Made by a program: the position numbers and the translations under genes
Shown: piece by piece, positions 27,191 to 34,093 of the stretch
Layout of the letters: every line of letters begins with the position of its first letter
How positions within the stretch are numbered: position 1 is the first letter of the stretch
The notes under the pieces: generated by a model
Told to the model about the DNA's origin: nothing
Database searches by the model: none
The model's input: the letters and a program-made list of their open reading frames with translations, nothing else
DNA from: a bacterium
Lineage (GTDB): Bacteria; Vulcanimicrobiota; Vulcanimicrobiia; Vulcanimicrobiales; Vulcanimicrobiaceae
NCBI GenBank assembly: GCA_021778415.1
Contig: JAJYCL010000009.1
Coordinates: forward strand, 1 to 64,000
Direction of reading: 5' to 3'
Length of the DNA stretch: 64,000 bases

Positions 27191-28042
27191 GCGTGCGTCG
27201 CGGCATTGATGCTTGTTTCGTGCGGAGGCGGCTCAGCGGGTCAAGCATCGACTCCTCAAACGCCCGTTCCGTCAACCCCTGTGGCGACGCCGACTGCGAT
27301 ACCGTCGCCGAATTCGGGAGCTTTCTGGAAGCCATCGCTAACCGATAGTTTTCAGTGGATTTTGAGCACTGCGTTTGATACAAGCGTGAACGCAAGCGTG
27401 TACGACGTTGATATGTTCGGAACGACGGCTGCGCAGGTTGCGCAGTTACATGCGCTCGGCCGCCACGCCGTATGCTACATCGATGTAGGATCCTACGAAA
27501 ATTTCCGCCCCGATGCGTCCGCGTTTCCCGCTGCGGTCTTAGGGAATGTCTACGTTGGATTCCCGAATGAGCGATGGCTCGATATCCGCCGCATCGATCT
27601 TCTTTCGCCCATTATGACGGCGCGTTTTGATCTCTGTAAGAGCAAAGGCTTTGATGCTGTGGAGCCGGATAACGTAGACGGCTATCAAAATGCGACCGGA
27701 TTTCCCCTCAGCGCAAGCGATCAAATTACGTATAACACGTGGATTGCGTCGCTCGCGCATCAACGTGGGCTCTCCGTTGCGCTCAAAAATGATAGCGATC
27801 AAGTGTCATCGCTTGAACCGATTTTTGATTTTGCGCTAGAAGAGAGTTGTTGGGTCGGCGGAACGTGCGCGGCATTATCGCCCTTTCATGCCGACGGCAA
27901 AGCGGTCATTACGGTGGAATACACCGACGCCACATCGTCGAATACGTTTCTTACGCAATATTGCCCGCAGGCGAAAGCCCTGGGTTTTTATGCTCTGCTC
28001 AAAAATCCAATTCTTGATACGTGGGCGGAGCCGTGTCCGTAG
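27176..28042 (+). CDS. GH114-family (TM1410-like) lipoprotein, candidate polygalactosaminidase
   Basis: 288 residues. The lipobox LMLVSC lies about residue 14, followed by a short Pro/Thr linker. The GH114 landmarks are clear: FQWILSTAFD, YDVDMFGT, HAVCYIDVGSYENFRPDASA, ERWLDIRRID, DAVEPDNVDGYQN, SVALKNDSDQV. GH114 enzymes are TIM-barrel endo-alpha-1,4-polygalactosaminidases; the Asp residues of YIDVGS and VEPDNVDG are the likely acids. Starts at 27137 and 27152 are in frame, but the relic at 23890 keeps a ribosome-binding site only before the position equal to 27176. The 3' end overlaps pheA convergently by 44 bases. Confidence 0.88.
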   Translation: MRMFVACVAALMLVSCGGGSAGQASTPQTPVPSTPVATPTAIPSPNSGAFWKPSLTDSFQWILSTAFDTSVNASVYDVDMFGTTAAQVAQLHALGRHAVCYIDVGSYENFRPDASAFPAAVLGNVYVGFPNERWLDIRRIDLLSPIMTARFDLCKSKGFDAVEPDNVDGYQNATGFPLSASDQITYNTWIASLAHQRGLSVALKNDSDQVSSLEPIFDFALEESCWVGGTCAALSPFHADGKAVITVEYTDATSSNTFLTQYCPQAKALGFYALLKNPILDTWAEPCP

Positions 28043-28856
28043 ATTTTTCATAAGCTCCGAGCACGTGCGCGCGGCCGTCAAATGCCTGCAAAAAGTGATC
28101 GACAGCTATGGGCTCGCTACTTTGACACTCGATATAAAAGGTGTACTCAAATGGTCGAATGCGGCTTGGCCGTGCAACGAGCGACCGCACATTGATCTGA
28201 AGTTTGGCAAAAACACCCAACGCTTCGTGTAAAGAACCGGGGCGATGGTGAAGGTGGAGGGCTACGCAAAAGCGCGTTGCCGATTTTACCGATTGCACCG
28301 TGCCGGCAACGATGAAGAAGCGAGTGACGTTGGGTTCCTCGTCGTTGACGGTGGCTCTGAGAATCTCTCCGCCATAGAGTTTTGCCGCAGCGGCCGGGCC
28401 GATGGCGGCAACATGGCGATCACCGTTTGCGATCATTTCACGAATGGCACCCGCGGTATCGTGCGCAGCCTGCACTTCGAGATGAGACTCTTGGGTGAAG
28501 AACGTTCGACATTGTTCGAGCGCAACGGGATGTGATCGCACCGTCGTAATCTCCTCAAAGGCGACTCCCGGAAGGCCGACAAGCGTTTGCACGATCGTTT
28601 CCTCGGTTTCGTCGATGATCGTGATCCCGTCGTAGGCGAGCAGCAGATCATAGGCACGTGAGATCGAACCGTGCAATGAATTTTCGCAGGGAAGAATTGC
28701 CGCGGCAATCGTTCCGTCAGCGACCGCTGCAATCAGCGCATCAAAGCTGGTGAATCCTCGTGAGCGGGCAGCGGGAAACACGCGCCGTGCGACGGAGTCG
28801 CTAAAGGCGCCAGGCTCTCCCTGAAACCCGATGATCGCGGATTCGAGCGGCTTCAC
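27999..28856 (-). CDS. pheA: Prephenate dehydratase (stand-alone, PDT-ACT)
   Basis: 285 residues. It converts prephenate to phenylpyruvate, the Phe branch. All usual catalytic motifs are present: GEPGAFSDSVA, LPCENSLHGSI, RSHPVALEQC, AAHDTAGA, AAIGPAAAAKLYG and NVTRFFIV with the essential Thr. An ACT domain follows (about 190-270), but where homologues read ESRP this one reads SLVARPSR, so phenylalanine feedback may be weakened. The GTG start overlaps the tyrA stop (GTGA). It is the last gene of the aromatic operon and overlaps GH114 convergently. Confidence 0.94.
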   Translation of the reverse strand: MKPLESAIIGFQGEPGAFSDSVARRVFPAARSRGFTSFDALIAAVADGTIAAAILPCENSLHGSISRAYDLLLAYDGITIIDETEETIVQTLVGLPGVAFEEITTVRSHPVALEQCRTFFTQESHLEVQAAHDTAGAIREMIANGDRHVAAIGPAAAAKLYGGEILRATVNDEEPNVTRFFIVAGTVQSVKSATRFCVALHLHHRPGSLHEALGVFAKLQINVRSLVARPSRIRPFEYTFYIECQSSEPIAVDHFLQAFDGRAHVLGAYEKSTDTAPPTYQELDF

Positions 28857-29647
28857 GTGCTGAAGAGCGCTTCTATGGTGGCATCATCGCCGCTTTGAAG
28901 CGCGTCGGCGATATGTTCCAGTTCGCGTGAAAAATCGCGCAAAAGCGGTTCGATCTCCGAGCGATTGCTCGAGAGAATTGGCCCCCACATTGCGTAACGC
29001 GATGCACTCAGACGTAAGAACTCGCGCGCCGTCGGCCCGCAAAGCGCCGCGGCGCTCTGATGCGGGGCGAGGCGTGAAAACGCGCGCGAGAAGACGCTGG
29101 CACAAATCTGCGGAAGATGCGACGTTGTTGCAACGAGCCGGTCGTGTTCTTGCGCATCCAGTGCGAACGGGATGCCACCTTGCGATGTAATAAACGTCCG
29201 GAGCCGCGCAACCAAATCGTCACGATCACTTGGGAGATACGCCCAGGTTCGCTCCTCGAAGAGCGTCGCGCTCGCGCCGTTTGGACCGTTTCGCTCGTTC
29301 CCCGCCATCGGATGGGTGGCGATGAATTGCGGGATCTCGCGTGCCGCTTGCCATACCTGCAATTTTGTTGACGCTATATCGCAGATCAACAGTTCATCGG
29401 GTAGGCAGACATTGCATAATCGCCTCACTTCGGCGAGCGTTCCATCCAGGTGCGCGGCGATCACGACAAGTGCACTGCGTGTATAGAGATCGTCTCGCGA
29501 TACCGCCGCGTCGATGGCACCACAGGCTAACGCCGATTGGAGCGCTGCGGCATCGTGGTCGTAGCCGATCACGTAGTCGCCATTCCTTCGTGATCGCAAG
29601 CCAATGGACGAACCCATCATGCCGGTTCCAAAAATTCCGAGGATCAC
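28853..29647 (-). CDS. tyrA: Prephenate dehydrogenase
   Basis: 264 residues. It oxidises prephenate to 4-hydroxyphenylpyruvate with NAD(P), the Tyr branch. The N-terminal Rossmann motif GIFGTGMMGSSIGL is clear. ICDIASTK and IATHPMAGNE carry the conserved Ser and His of the active site. The C-terminal helical dimerisation domain follows, with no ACT domain. GTG start overlapping the aroH stop (GTGA), and GTGA overlap into pheA. At 264 residues it is close to the minimal single-domain form. Confidence 0.94.
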   Translation of the reverse strand: MILGIFGTGMMGSSIGLRSRRNGDYVIGYDHDAAALQSALACGAIDAAVSRDDLYTRSALVVIAAHLDGTLAEVRRLCNVCLPDELLICDIASTKLQVWQAAREIPQFIATHPMAGNERNGPNGASATLFEERTWAYLPSDRDDLVARLRTFITSQGGIPFALDAQEHDRLVATTSHLPQICASVFSRAFSRLAPHQSAAALCGPTAREFLRLSASRYAMWGPILSSNRSEIEPLLRDFSRELEHIADALQSGDDATIEALFST

Positions 29648-30024
29648 GATGCGTGAAGTTTGCTTAAATCAGGGCGTAAGACGACGGCACCGTCCAGATA
29701 GACGTGGTCAATCTCGTCTTGAGCCGATGTGGTCGTAACGTGCATGAGGACGCGTATGCATTGCGCCAATCCACCGTGCACATCTATTTCCGTGAAGTGC
29801 AACATCGGAATGTGAACCCAGCCCATTTCACGCGCGCCGAGTGCCGGGAATGCGGCGTGCAGATCCGGCGTAAGGCTGAAGAGGACGGAAGCGATATCAT
29901 CGAGAGCGATGCCGTTGCGGGCGACGATTTCGCGAAGAAGGCGTTGCGTCGCGCAAATGATGTCATTCGTCGTATCGGCGTCCACCGTGATGGCCCCGCG
30001 AATACCGCGTAACTTTGCGCTCAT
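29644..30024 (-). CDS. aroH: AroH-type chorismate mutase
   Basis: 126 residues. It rearranges chorismate to prephenate, feeding both following genes. The AroH fold is recognisable by RGIRGAITVDADT, FSLTPDLHAAFPALGAREMGW, LHFTEIDVHGGLAQCIRVL and HVYLDGAVVLRPDL. The Arg in GAREMGW and the Arg-Val-Leu segment are active-site positions of the family. The ATG is fixed by the four-base overlap with the stop of the upstream fusion gene. The family is less common than AroQ. Confidence 0.94.
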   Translation of the reverse strand: MSAKLRGIRGAITVDADTTNDIICATQRLLREIVARNGIALDDIASVLFSLTPDLHAAFPALGAREMGWVHIPMLHFTEIDVHGGLAQCIRVLMHVTTTSAQDEIDHVYLDGAVVLRPDLSKLHAS

Positions 30025-31784
30025 ACCGTCATCCCTGCACGATGTGAGAGTGGAATGGATGCGAGATCGTCCACGATATCGGCGAAATCGCCAAACGTGA
30101 GCGCTTGCTCTTTGTCGCATTTCGCCTCCGCCGGATTTGGATGGACTTCGATGAGCAGCCCATGCGCACCAACTGCTTTGGCCGCTCTGCACAATGGGCG
30201 AATCCAGCGTCGCACGCCGACGGCGTGACTCGGATCGACGAAGACCGGCAAGTGCGTGCGTTCGCGCAAGACGGGAATTGCCGAAAGATCCAGCGTGTTC
30301 CGCGTCGCGTTTTCAAACGTTCGAATACCCCGTTCGCACAGCATGACGTTAGGATTGCCCTCCGAGAGTATGTACTCTGCAGCCGCAAGAAGTTCATCGA
30401 TTGTTGCCGAGAGCCCACGTTTAAGCAAAACCGGATGCCCGGTCCGTCCCACAGCTTTGAGGAGATCGAAATTTTGCATATTGCGAGCGCCGATTTGCAA
30501 GACATCGATCTGCCCGGTGAGGCGCTCGACTTGATCGATGGTCATCACTTCACTCACCGTCGGAAGGCCGGTTGCTCGGCCGGCTTCCGCAAGCAAACCG
30601 ATGCCTTCCCAGCCAAGGCCCTGAAATGCGTAGGGACTCGTTCGCGGCTTGAATGCGCCGCCGCGAAGCATCAGTGCTCCGTTGCTCTGCACCGAGCGTG
30701 CGGTTTCCATGATTTGTTCGCGCGATTCGACGGAACACGGTCCGGCGATAATGACGAATTCGCCGTCGCCGATGCGTACACCACCGATATCAAATGTGCT
30801 TCCCTGCGGGCGCGCAGCCCGTGTAACGCGCGGGATGTGCGAATTTTCGTATACGGCGATGCTTTGCGGCGCACGTACTTCTTGGGCTTGTGCGACCGGA
30901 GAAACAACCTCGTTGGTACGATGCGGTGCGCCTACATGCGCATCATAACTTCCCAAGAGCGAAAATGCGTTGGCTTCCGATGAGATGGCGGCAAGCGCCG
31001 ATTCCACCTGCGGATCGCCTACGTCGCCATCGAGATCGAGATAGAAACCATGGTCGCTTCCGTGGCCCAAGCGCGGCTTGGATTCGAGCTTATGAACGTT
31101 GATGTCGCGGCGTGCAAATTCGGTGAGACACGTCGCGAGTTTCCCCGGAGCATCGGCCAAGCTGAAGATGAGCGAGGTCTTCTTGCGAGTTCCGCGCTCT
31201 GGTTGCGCGAGCGGATGGTCGGAAGCGATGTTGGGGGAGCGAACGAGAAGAAAGCGCGAAAACGTCTCCGGATCGTCGGCGCAGTGCGCGGCGAGTTCCT
31301 TGAGCCCATAAATGTCGGCGGCTGCGGATGATGCGAGGGCGGCGACGGTGGGATTGCCGCCACGCGCAACTTCGCGCGCAGCAACGCCCGTATCTTCGCA
31401 CGGAATGACACGAGCATTGGGCAAACTCGCCAGAAATTGTCCGCATTCGGCGATGACCAATGGATGCGCAAGAATTTCACGGACGTCGCGCAGCTCTGAA
31501 CCGCGGATACCGAGCAAACGATGATCGGTATGCCAGAGCACCTCGCGTATGGGGACAAGGCCGAATGCTACGACGATGTCATAACATTCGCGAACGGTGC
31601 CGGCGATGGCGTTCTCAATCGGCAGTACGCCGATATCGGCGCGCAGTGCGCTCACGGTCGTGGCAACATTGGCATAGCGCGGCACGCCGATCGTTGTCGC
31701 CTCGAATCCACGTTCTCGCAGAAAATGATCGATGACCAATTGCGAGTATGCGCCTGCGACGCCCTGATACGCCCCGATAACCAT
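30021..31784 (-). CDS. Fusion: prephenate dehydratase-like - ACT - DAHP synthase (type I-beta)
   Basis: About 587 residues. Residues 1-180 are prephenate-dehydratase-like (GAYQGVAGAYSQ, LPIENAIAGTV, ALASSAAADIYGL). Residues 205-285 are an ACT domain (DAPGKLATCLTEFARRDINV, then HKLESKPRLG). From about 330 to the end comes a KDO8P-synthase-like DAHP synthase: IIAGPCSVES, LRGGAFKPRTSPYAFQG, QIGARNMQNF, LLKRGLS, MLCERGIRTFE, VFVDPSHAVG. DAHP synthase catalyses the first shikimate step. In the dehydratase part, SHP...Q is AHP...E and TRF is SRF, so catalysis is doubtful and a regulatory role is likely. The ATG at 31784 has GAGGA upstream; the longer frame runs through the leader terminator. Confidence 0.9.
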   Translation of the reverse strand: MVIGAYQGVAGAYSQLVIDHFLRERGFEATTIGVPRYANVATTVSALRADIGVLPIENAIAGTVRECYDIVVAFGLVPIREVLWHTDHRLLGIRGSELRDVREILAHPLVIAECGQFLASLPNARVIPCEDTGVAAREVARGGNPTVAALASSAAADIYGLKELAAHCADDPETFSRFLLVRSPNIASDHPLAQPERGTRKKTSLIFSLADAPGKLATCLTEFARRDINVHKLESKPRLGHGSDHGFYLDLDGDVGDPQVESALAAISSEANAFSLLGSYDAHVGAPHRTNEVVSPVAQAQEVRAPQSIAVYENSHIPRVTRAARPQGSTFDIGGVRIGDGEFVIIAGPCSVESREQIMETARSVQSNGALMLRGGAFKPRTSPYAFQGLGWEGIGLLAEAGRATGLPTVSEVMTIDQVERLTGQIDVLQIGARNMQNFDLLKAVGRTGHPVLLKRGLSATIDELLAAAEYILSEGNPNVMLCERGIRTFENATRNTLDLSAIPVLRERTHLPVFVDPSHAVGVRRWIRPLCRAAKAVGAHGLLIEVHPNPAEAKCDKEQALTFGDFADIVDDLASIPLSHRAGMTV

Positions 31785-31804
31785 TCGTTCGTCCTCGTGT
31801 GATA

Positions 31805-31842
31805 AAAGCAAAGAAAAAGCCCCCGCCGGATCGGCGAGGGCT
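31805..31842 (-). terminator. Intrinsic terminator in the aromatic operon leader (attenuator)
   Basis: Read on the minus strand: AGCCCTCGCCG, loop ATC, CGGCGGGGGCT (one G-T wobble), then TTTTTCTTTG. It lies about 20-30 bases before the fusion gene start and 26 bases after the leader peptide stop, the classic place for an attenuator. An upstream segment at 31880-31891 (CGGCTCGGGGTT) can pair with the left arm and so could form the antiterminator. Confidence 0.85.
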
Positions 31843-31867
31843 TGCGTGTTTTTCATTTGTGACTTCG

Positions 31868-31945
31868 TTACGCGCAAACAACCCCGAGCCGACCCAGCGG
31901 GCCGCCGAAATAAAATGAATATGCGTACGAAAACATGCGATTCAT
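31868..31945 (-). CDS. Phe/Tyr-rich leader peptide
   Basis: A 25-codon ORF, starting MNRMFSYAYSFYFGG. Six of residues 5-13 are aromatic: Phe, Tyr, Tyr, Phe, Tyr, Phe. This is the hallmark of transcription attenuation leaders such as those of pheA and pheST in enterobacteria: ribosome stalling at Phe or Tyr codons when charged tRNA is scarce prevents the downstream terminator from forming. A second ATG lies at 31936. No good ribosome-binding site is visible, and the best promoter would start transcription within a few bases of the ATG, so translation may be leaderless. Confidence 0.78.
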   Translation of the reverse strand: MNRMFSYAYSFYFGGPLGRLGVVCA

Positions 31946-31954
31946 GTGGAGGCC

Positions 31955-31984
31955 ACTAAAGCACGCATCAGGTGCTATTGTCAA
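31955..31984 (-). promoter_or_regulatory. Candidate promoter of the aromatic operon
   Basis: On the minus strand a perfect TTGACA (31979-31984) is followed after 18 bases by TTTAGT (31955-31960). Transcription would begin near 31948, right at the leader peptide ATG (31945). Confidence 0.55.
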
Positions 31985-32127
31985 GTCTCCGAATCGCGCC
32001 ATGGTAAATCTTACCGGCGGCGGTATCGTCGCGCCGCAGGCAATTGTCATGATAAACGTTCTTTATCGCGATGAGCTGCGACTGATGCTCGACTATTTTT
32101 AGCCGCGCGTTTAGGATTTTTTTCGCT

Positions 32128-32235
32128 ATGGGCCGCGTGAATCGTGCTCAAAAAATGGCCAAAACTCATAGAGAGTTCCGTCGTCAGCTACGGCAGGGCC
32201 AGCGCCGCAAACGATGTGAGTCGGTTGAGGAATGA
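32128..32235 (+). CDS. Possible 35-residue basic peptide ending in the IS terminus
   Basis: ATG at 32128; the peptide is very rich in Arg, Lys and Gln (HREFRRQLRQGQRRKR). Its TGA stop at 32233-32235 is formed by the first three bases of the IS3 left terminal repeat. It may be the 5' part of a small gene truncated by the insertion, or chance. No strong ribosome-binding site. Confidence 0.25.
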   Translation: MGRVNRAQKMAKTHREFRRQLRQGQRRKRCESVEE

Positions 32236-32286
32236 AGCTGGCCCGATTCCGTGGACATTTTCCGCCTTGCATAGAAAGGTCCATCC

Positions 32287-32604
32287 ATGCCTCAAAAATA
32301 TACCCGGGCCTACCCGGCCGATTTTCGGCAAAAGATTGTTGAGCTTGCTCGCGTAGGCCGTGGTGCCGACGATTTAGCTGCCGAGTTCAAGCTCGCAAGA
32401 CAAACCGTTCGGACTTGGATCAAGCAAGCCGATCTTGACGCGGGACGCCGCACGGGCGGCCTCACAAGCGCCGACCACGAAGAAGTCGCGCGATTGCGTA
32501 AACGCGTTCGACAACTCGAAACCGAGCGCGATATTTTGTCAAAAGCCGCGGCGTGGTTTGCTCGCGAGACCGATTCGATCCCATCAAAGTCTTCGAATTC
32601 GTGA
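32287..32604 (+). CDS. IS3-family transposase OrfA
   Basis: 105 residues. A helix-turn-helix at about 10-50 (FRQKIVELARVGRGADDLAAE, FKLARQTVRTWIKQ) is followed by a leucine-zipper-like coiled coil (EVARLRKRVRQLETERDILSKAAAWF). OrfA binds the IS ends. The frame ends at 32604, inside orfB, consistent with a -1 programmed frameshift producing OrfAB; CAAAAGC near 32540 is a possible slip site, which is inference. Confidence 0.92.
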   Translation: MPQKYTRAYPADFRQKIVELARVGRGADDLAAEFKLARQTVRTWIKQADLDAGRRTGGLTSADHEEVARLRKRVRQLETERDILSKAAAWFARETDSIPSKSSNS

Positions 32605-33448
32605 GAGCTTATCACGCCCTATGGCCCGTTACTACGCAATGCCGCGTGCTGGATGTCTCGACCAGCGGCTACTATGCGTGGCTCAAACGCCCGCTCTCGA
32701 AACATGGTCAACGTGATTGTGTGCTTGGCGATCGGATTGTGGCGTTGCATCGCGCCGCACGAGAAGTGTACGGTCGCCCGCGCATTCAAGCAGATCTTCG
32801 TGACGAAAATATCTTTACGAGTGACAAGCGTGTTGCGCGACTGATGCGAGAACGTCATATTCAAGGAGCAAGCCGCCGCAAGGGCTTCATGACGACAGTG
32901 CGTGACAAAGAAGCGCGTCCCGCTCCCGACTTGGTTCACCGGCAATTTACAGCTTCGGAACCGAATAAACTTTGGGTCGCCGACATCACGTACGTGCCGA
33001 CATGGTCGGGATTCTTGTTTCTCGCGGTCGTACTCGACGTATTCAGCCGCCGTATTGTCGGGTGGTCGATGGCAAACCACATGCGTGCCGATCTCGTCGT
33101 TGATGCACTGAACATGGCAATTCACAATCGGAAACCGGAGAATGTGATTCACCACTCGGACCAAGGTTCGCAATACACGTCTATTGCGTTTAGTAAACGA
33201 TGCGAAGCAAGCGGCGTTCGCACTTCGATGGGATCAGTCGGCGATTGTTACGACAACGCCATGTGCGAGAGCTTCAACGCAATTCTCGAATGCGGCTGCT
33301 CGTCAAGCATCGGTTCCGAACGCAGCGCGAAGCGGCACTCGCGGTCTTCGATTTCATCGAGGGCTTCTATAACTTGCGCCGCCGCCACACCTCGATTGGC
33401 AACATCTCGCCGGCGGAATTCGAGCGGCGCATGAGTCAAGCCGCTTGA
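32553..33448 (+). pseudogene. IS3-family transposase OrfB, frameshifted near its C-terminus
   Basis: The rve-type integrase core is intact in one frame: LWVADITYVPT (first Asp), VIHHSDQGSQYTS (second Asp) and CYDNAMCESFNAILE (Glu). After about 33292 the family C-terminus (HRFRTQREAALAVFDFIEGF, then RRRHTSIGNISPAEF) continues only in another frame, ending at 33448. One base appears to be lost near GAATGCGGCTGC. The unshifted frame runs on to 33434 with meaningless sequence. The element is therefore probably immobile unless complemented. Confidence 0.85.
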
Positions 33449-33510
33449 TGTCTAACCAAAAACTCTCCGCGAAAGCGGGCCAGCTTCACTATGTCACAGT
33501 GGGATCCAAA

Positions 33511-33744
33511 ATGAGTGCGATAAGTACGCTGCCGACCGATTCTGCAAGCGCGGGTAGGATCAGAGAGCAGCCTTGCTGGGCGGCCAAGCTACTATTAATT
33601 GCGCCCGTCGCTGATCTTGTGACCGCAACTGTTGTGGCGGGCGGAGAGCTGGGATTGAACCCTCTCGCCGATATAGGCTTCTATAGTGCGTACGTCGGAG
33701 TTCTCGGGGCAAACTATGATGTCCAGCATGCGTGTGCATTGTAA
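33511..33744 (+). CDS. Small hypothetical membrane protein
   Basis: 77 residues starting at ATG 33511, 23 bases after the IS right end. There are one or two hydrophobic segments (AAKLLLIAPVADLVTATVV; IGFYSAYVGVLGA). The stop overlaps the next ATG by one base (TAATG). No family recognised. It lies between two inverted IS ends, so it may be passenger DNA. It could also be the first half of one gene split by a frameshift with the following ORF. Confidence 0.4.
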   Translation: MSAISTLPTDSASAGRIREQPCWAAKLLLIAPVADLVTATVVAGGELGLNPLADIGFYSAYVGVLGANYDVQHACAL

Positions 33745-33953
33745 TGGCCGCCTTGTTCTTCTGGCTTCCGCAGTTAATCGTCCTAGGAACCGTGGTCTTT
33801 GTCTGGTCAACCTTGCGTAGGCAAAATCGGGCTGGCCAATCGGCGGAAGTTCATAAGGGAATGACGCCATTTCTCGGGGCTAGCTTAATCTTTTCGTCGT
33901 TGGTCATAGCCTTTTCCGTAACCGGTATTCTGGAACACTACTTCTTGCCGTAG
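33744..33953 (+). CDS. Small hypothetical two-helix membrane protein
   Basis: 69 residues, with hydrophobic segments ALFFWLPQLIVLGTVVFVW and ASLIFSSLVIAFSVTGIL separated by a polar loop (RRQNRAGQSAEVHKG). ATG 33744 overlaps the previous stop; a GTG at 33732 is also possible. Followed by a strong terminator at 33969. Unknown function. Confidence 0.45.
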   Translation: MAALFFWLPQLIVLGTVVFVWSTLRRQNRAGQSAEVHKGMTPFLGASLIFSSLVIAFSVTGILEHYFLP

Positions 33954-33968
33954 CACCTAGCATACAAC

Positions 33969-34004
33969 ACAAAGAGCCCGGCGTTTGTGCGCCGGGCTCT
34001 TTGT
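33969..34004 (+). terminator. Intrinsic terminator
   Basis: ACAAAGAGCCCGGCG (33969-33983) pairs perfectly over 15 bases with CGCCGGGCTCTTTGT (33990-34004) around a six-base loop. Confidence 0.8.
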
Positions 34005-34027
34005 TAAAGCGCGTCTTTTTACGAGAT

Positions 34028-34049
34028 TGAAGCTGGCCCGCTTTCGCGG
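34028..34049. repeat. Orphan IS3-type terminal inverted repeat
   Basis: The 22 bases starting TGAAGCTGGCCCGCTTTCG are the exact reverse complement of the IS right end at 33467-33488. Inward sequence soon diverges from both ends of the IS. It may be the remnant of a second copy, or the outer end of a 583-base unit carrying the two small membrane genes. Confidence 0.8.
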
Positions 34050-34093
34050 GAGGTCGAACCGAATTTCGTGGTGTCGGCGATGACGCTCTTTGA

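Larger units (their letters stand above)
32233..33488 (+). mobile_element. IS3-family insertion sequence
   Basis: 1256 bases, bounded by imperfect 22-base inverted repeats: the left end starts TGAAGCTGGCCCG (32233-32254), the right end finishes CGGGCCAGCTTCA (33467-33488); 19 of 22 positions match. Two overlapping frames, orfA and orfB, have the usual -1 arrangement. No direct target duplication is visible at the flanks (GAA on the left, CTA on the right). A third copy of the end, identical to the right repeat but inverted, lies at 34028-34049. Confidence 0.9.

Noticed and set aside
31785-31877. N-terminal extension of the PDT-DAHPS fusion
   Set aside because: This stretch is the terminator hairpin of the leader; ATG 31784 has GAGGA at good spacing and matches the family N-terminus.
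33511-33953. One frameshifted membrane-protein gene instead of two
   Set aside because: The TAATG overlap is a normal coupling signal and each part has complete hydrophobic segments, so two genes are preferred; not excluded.
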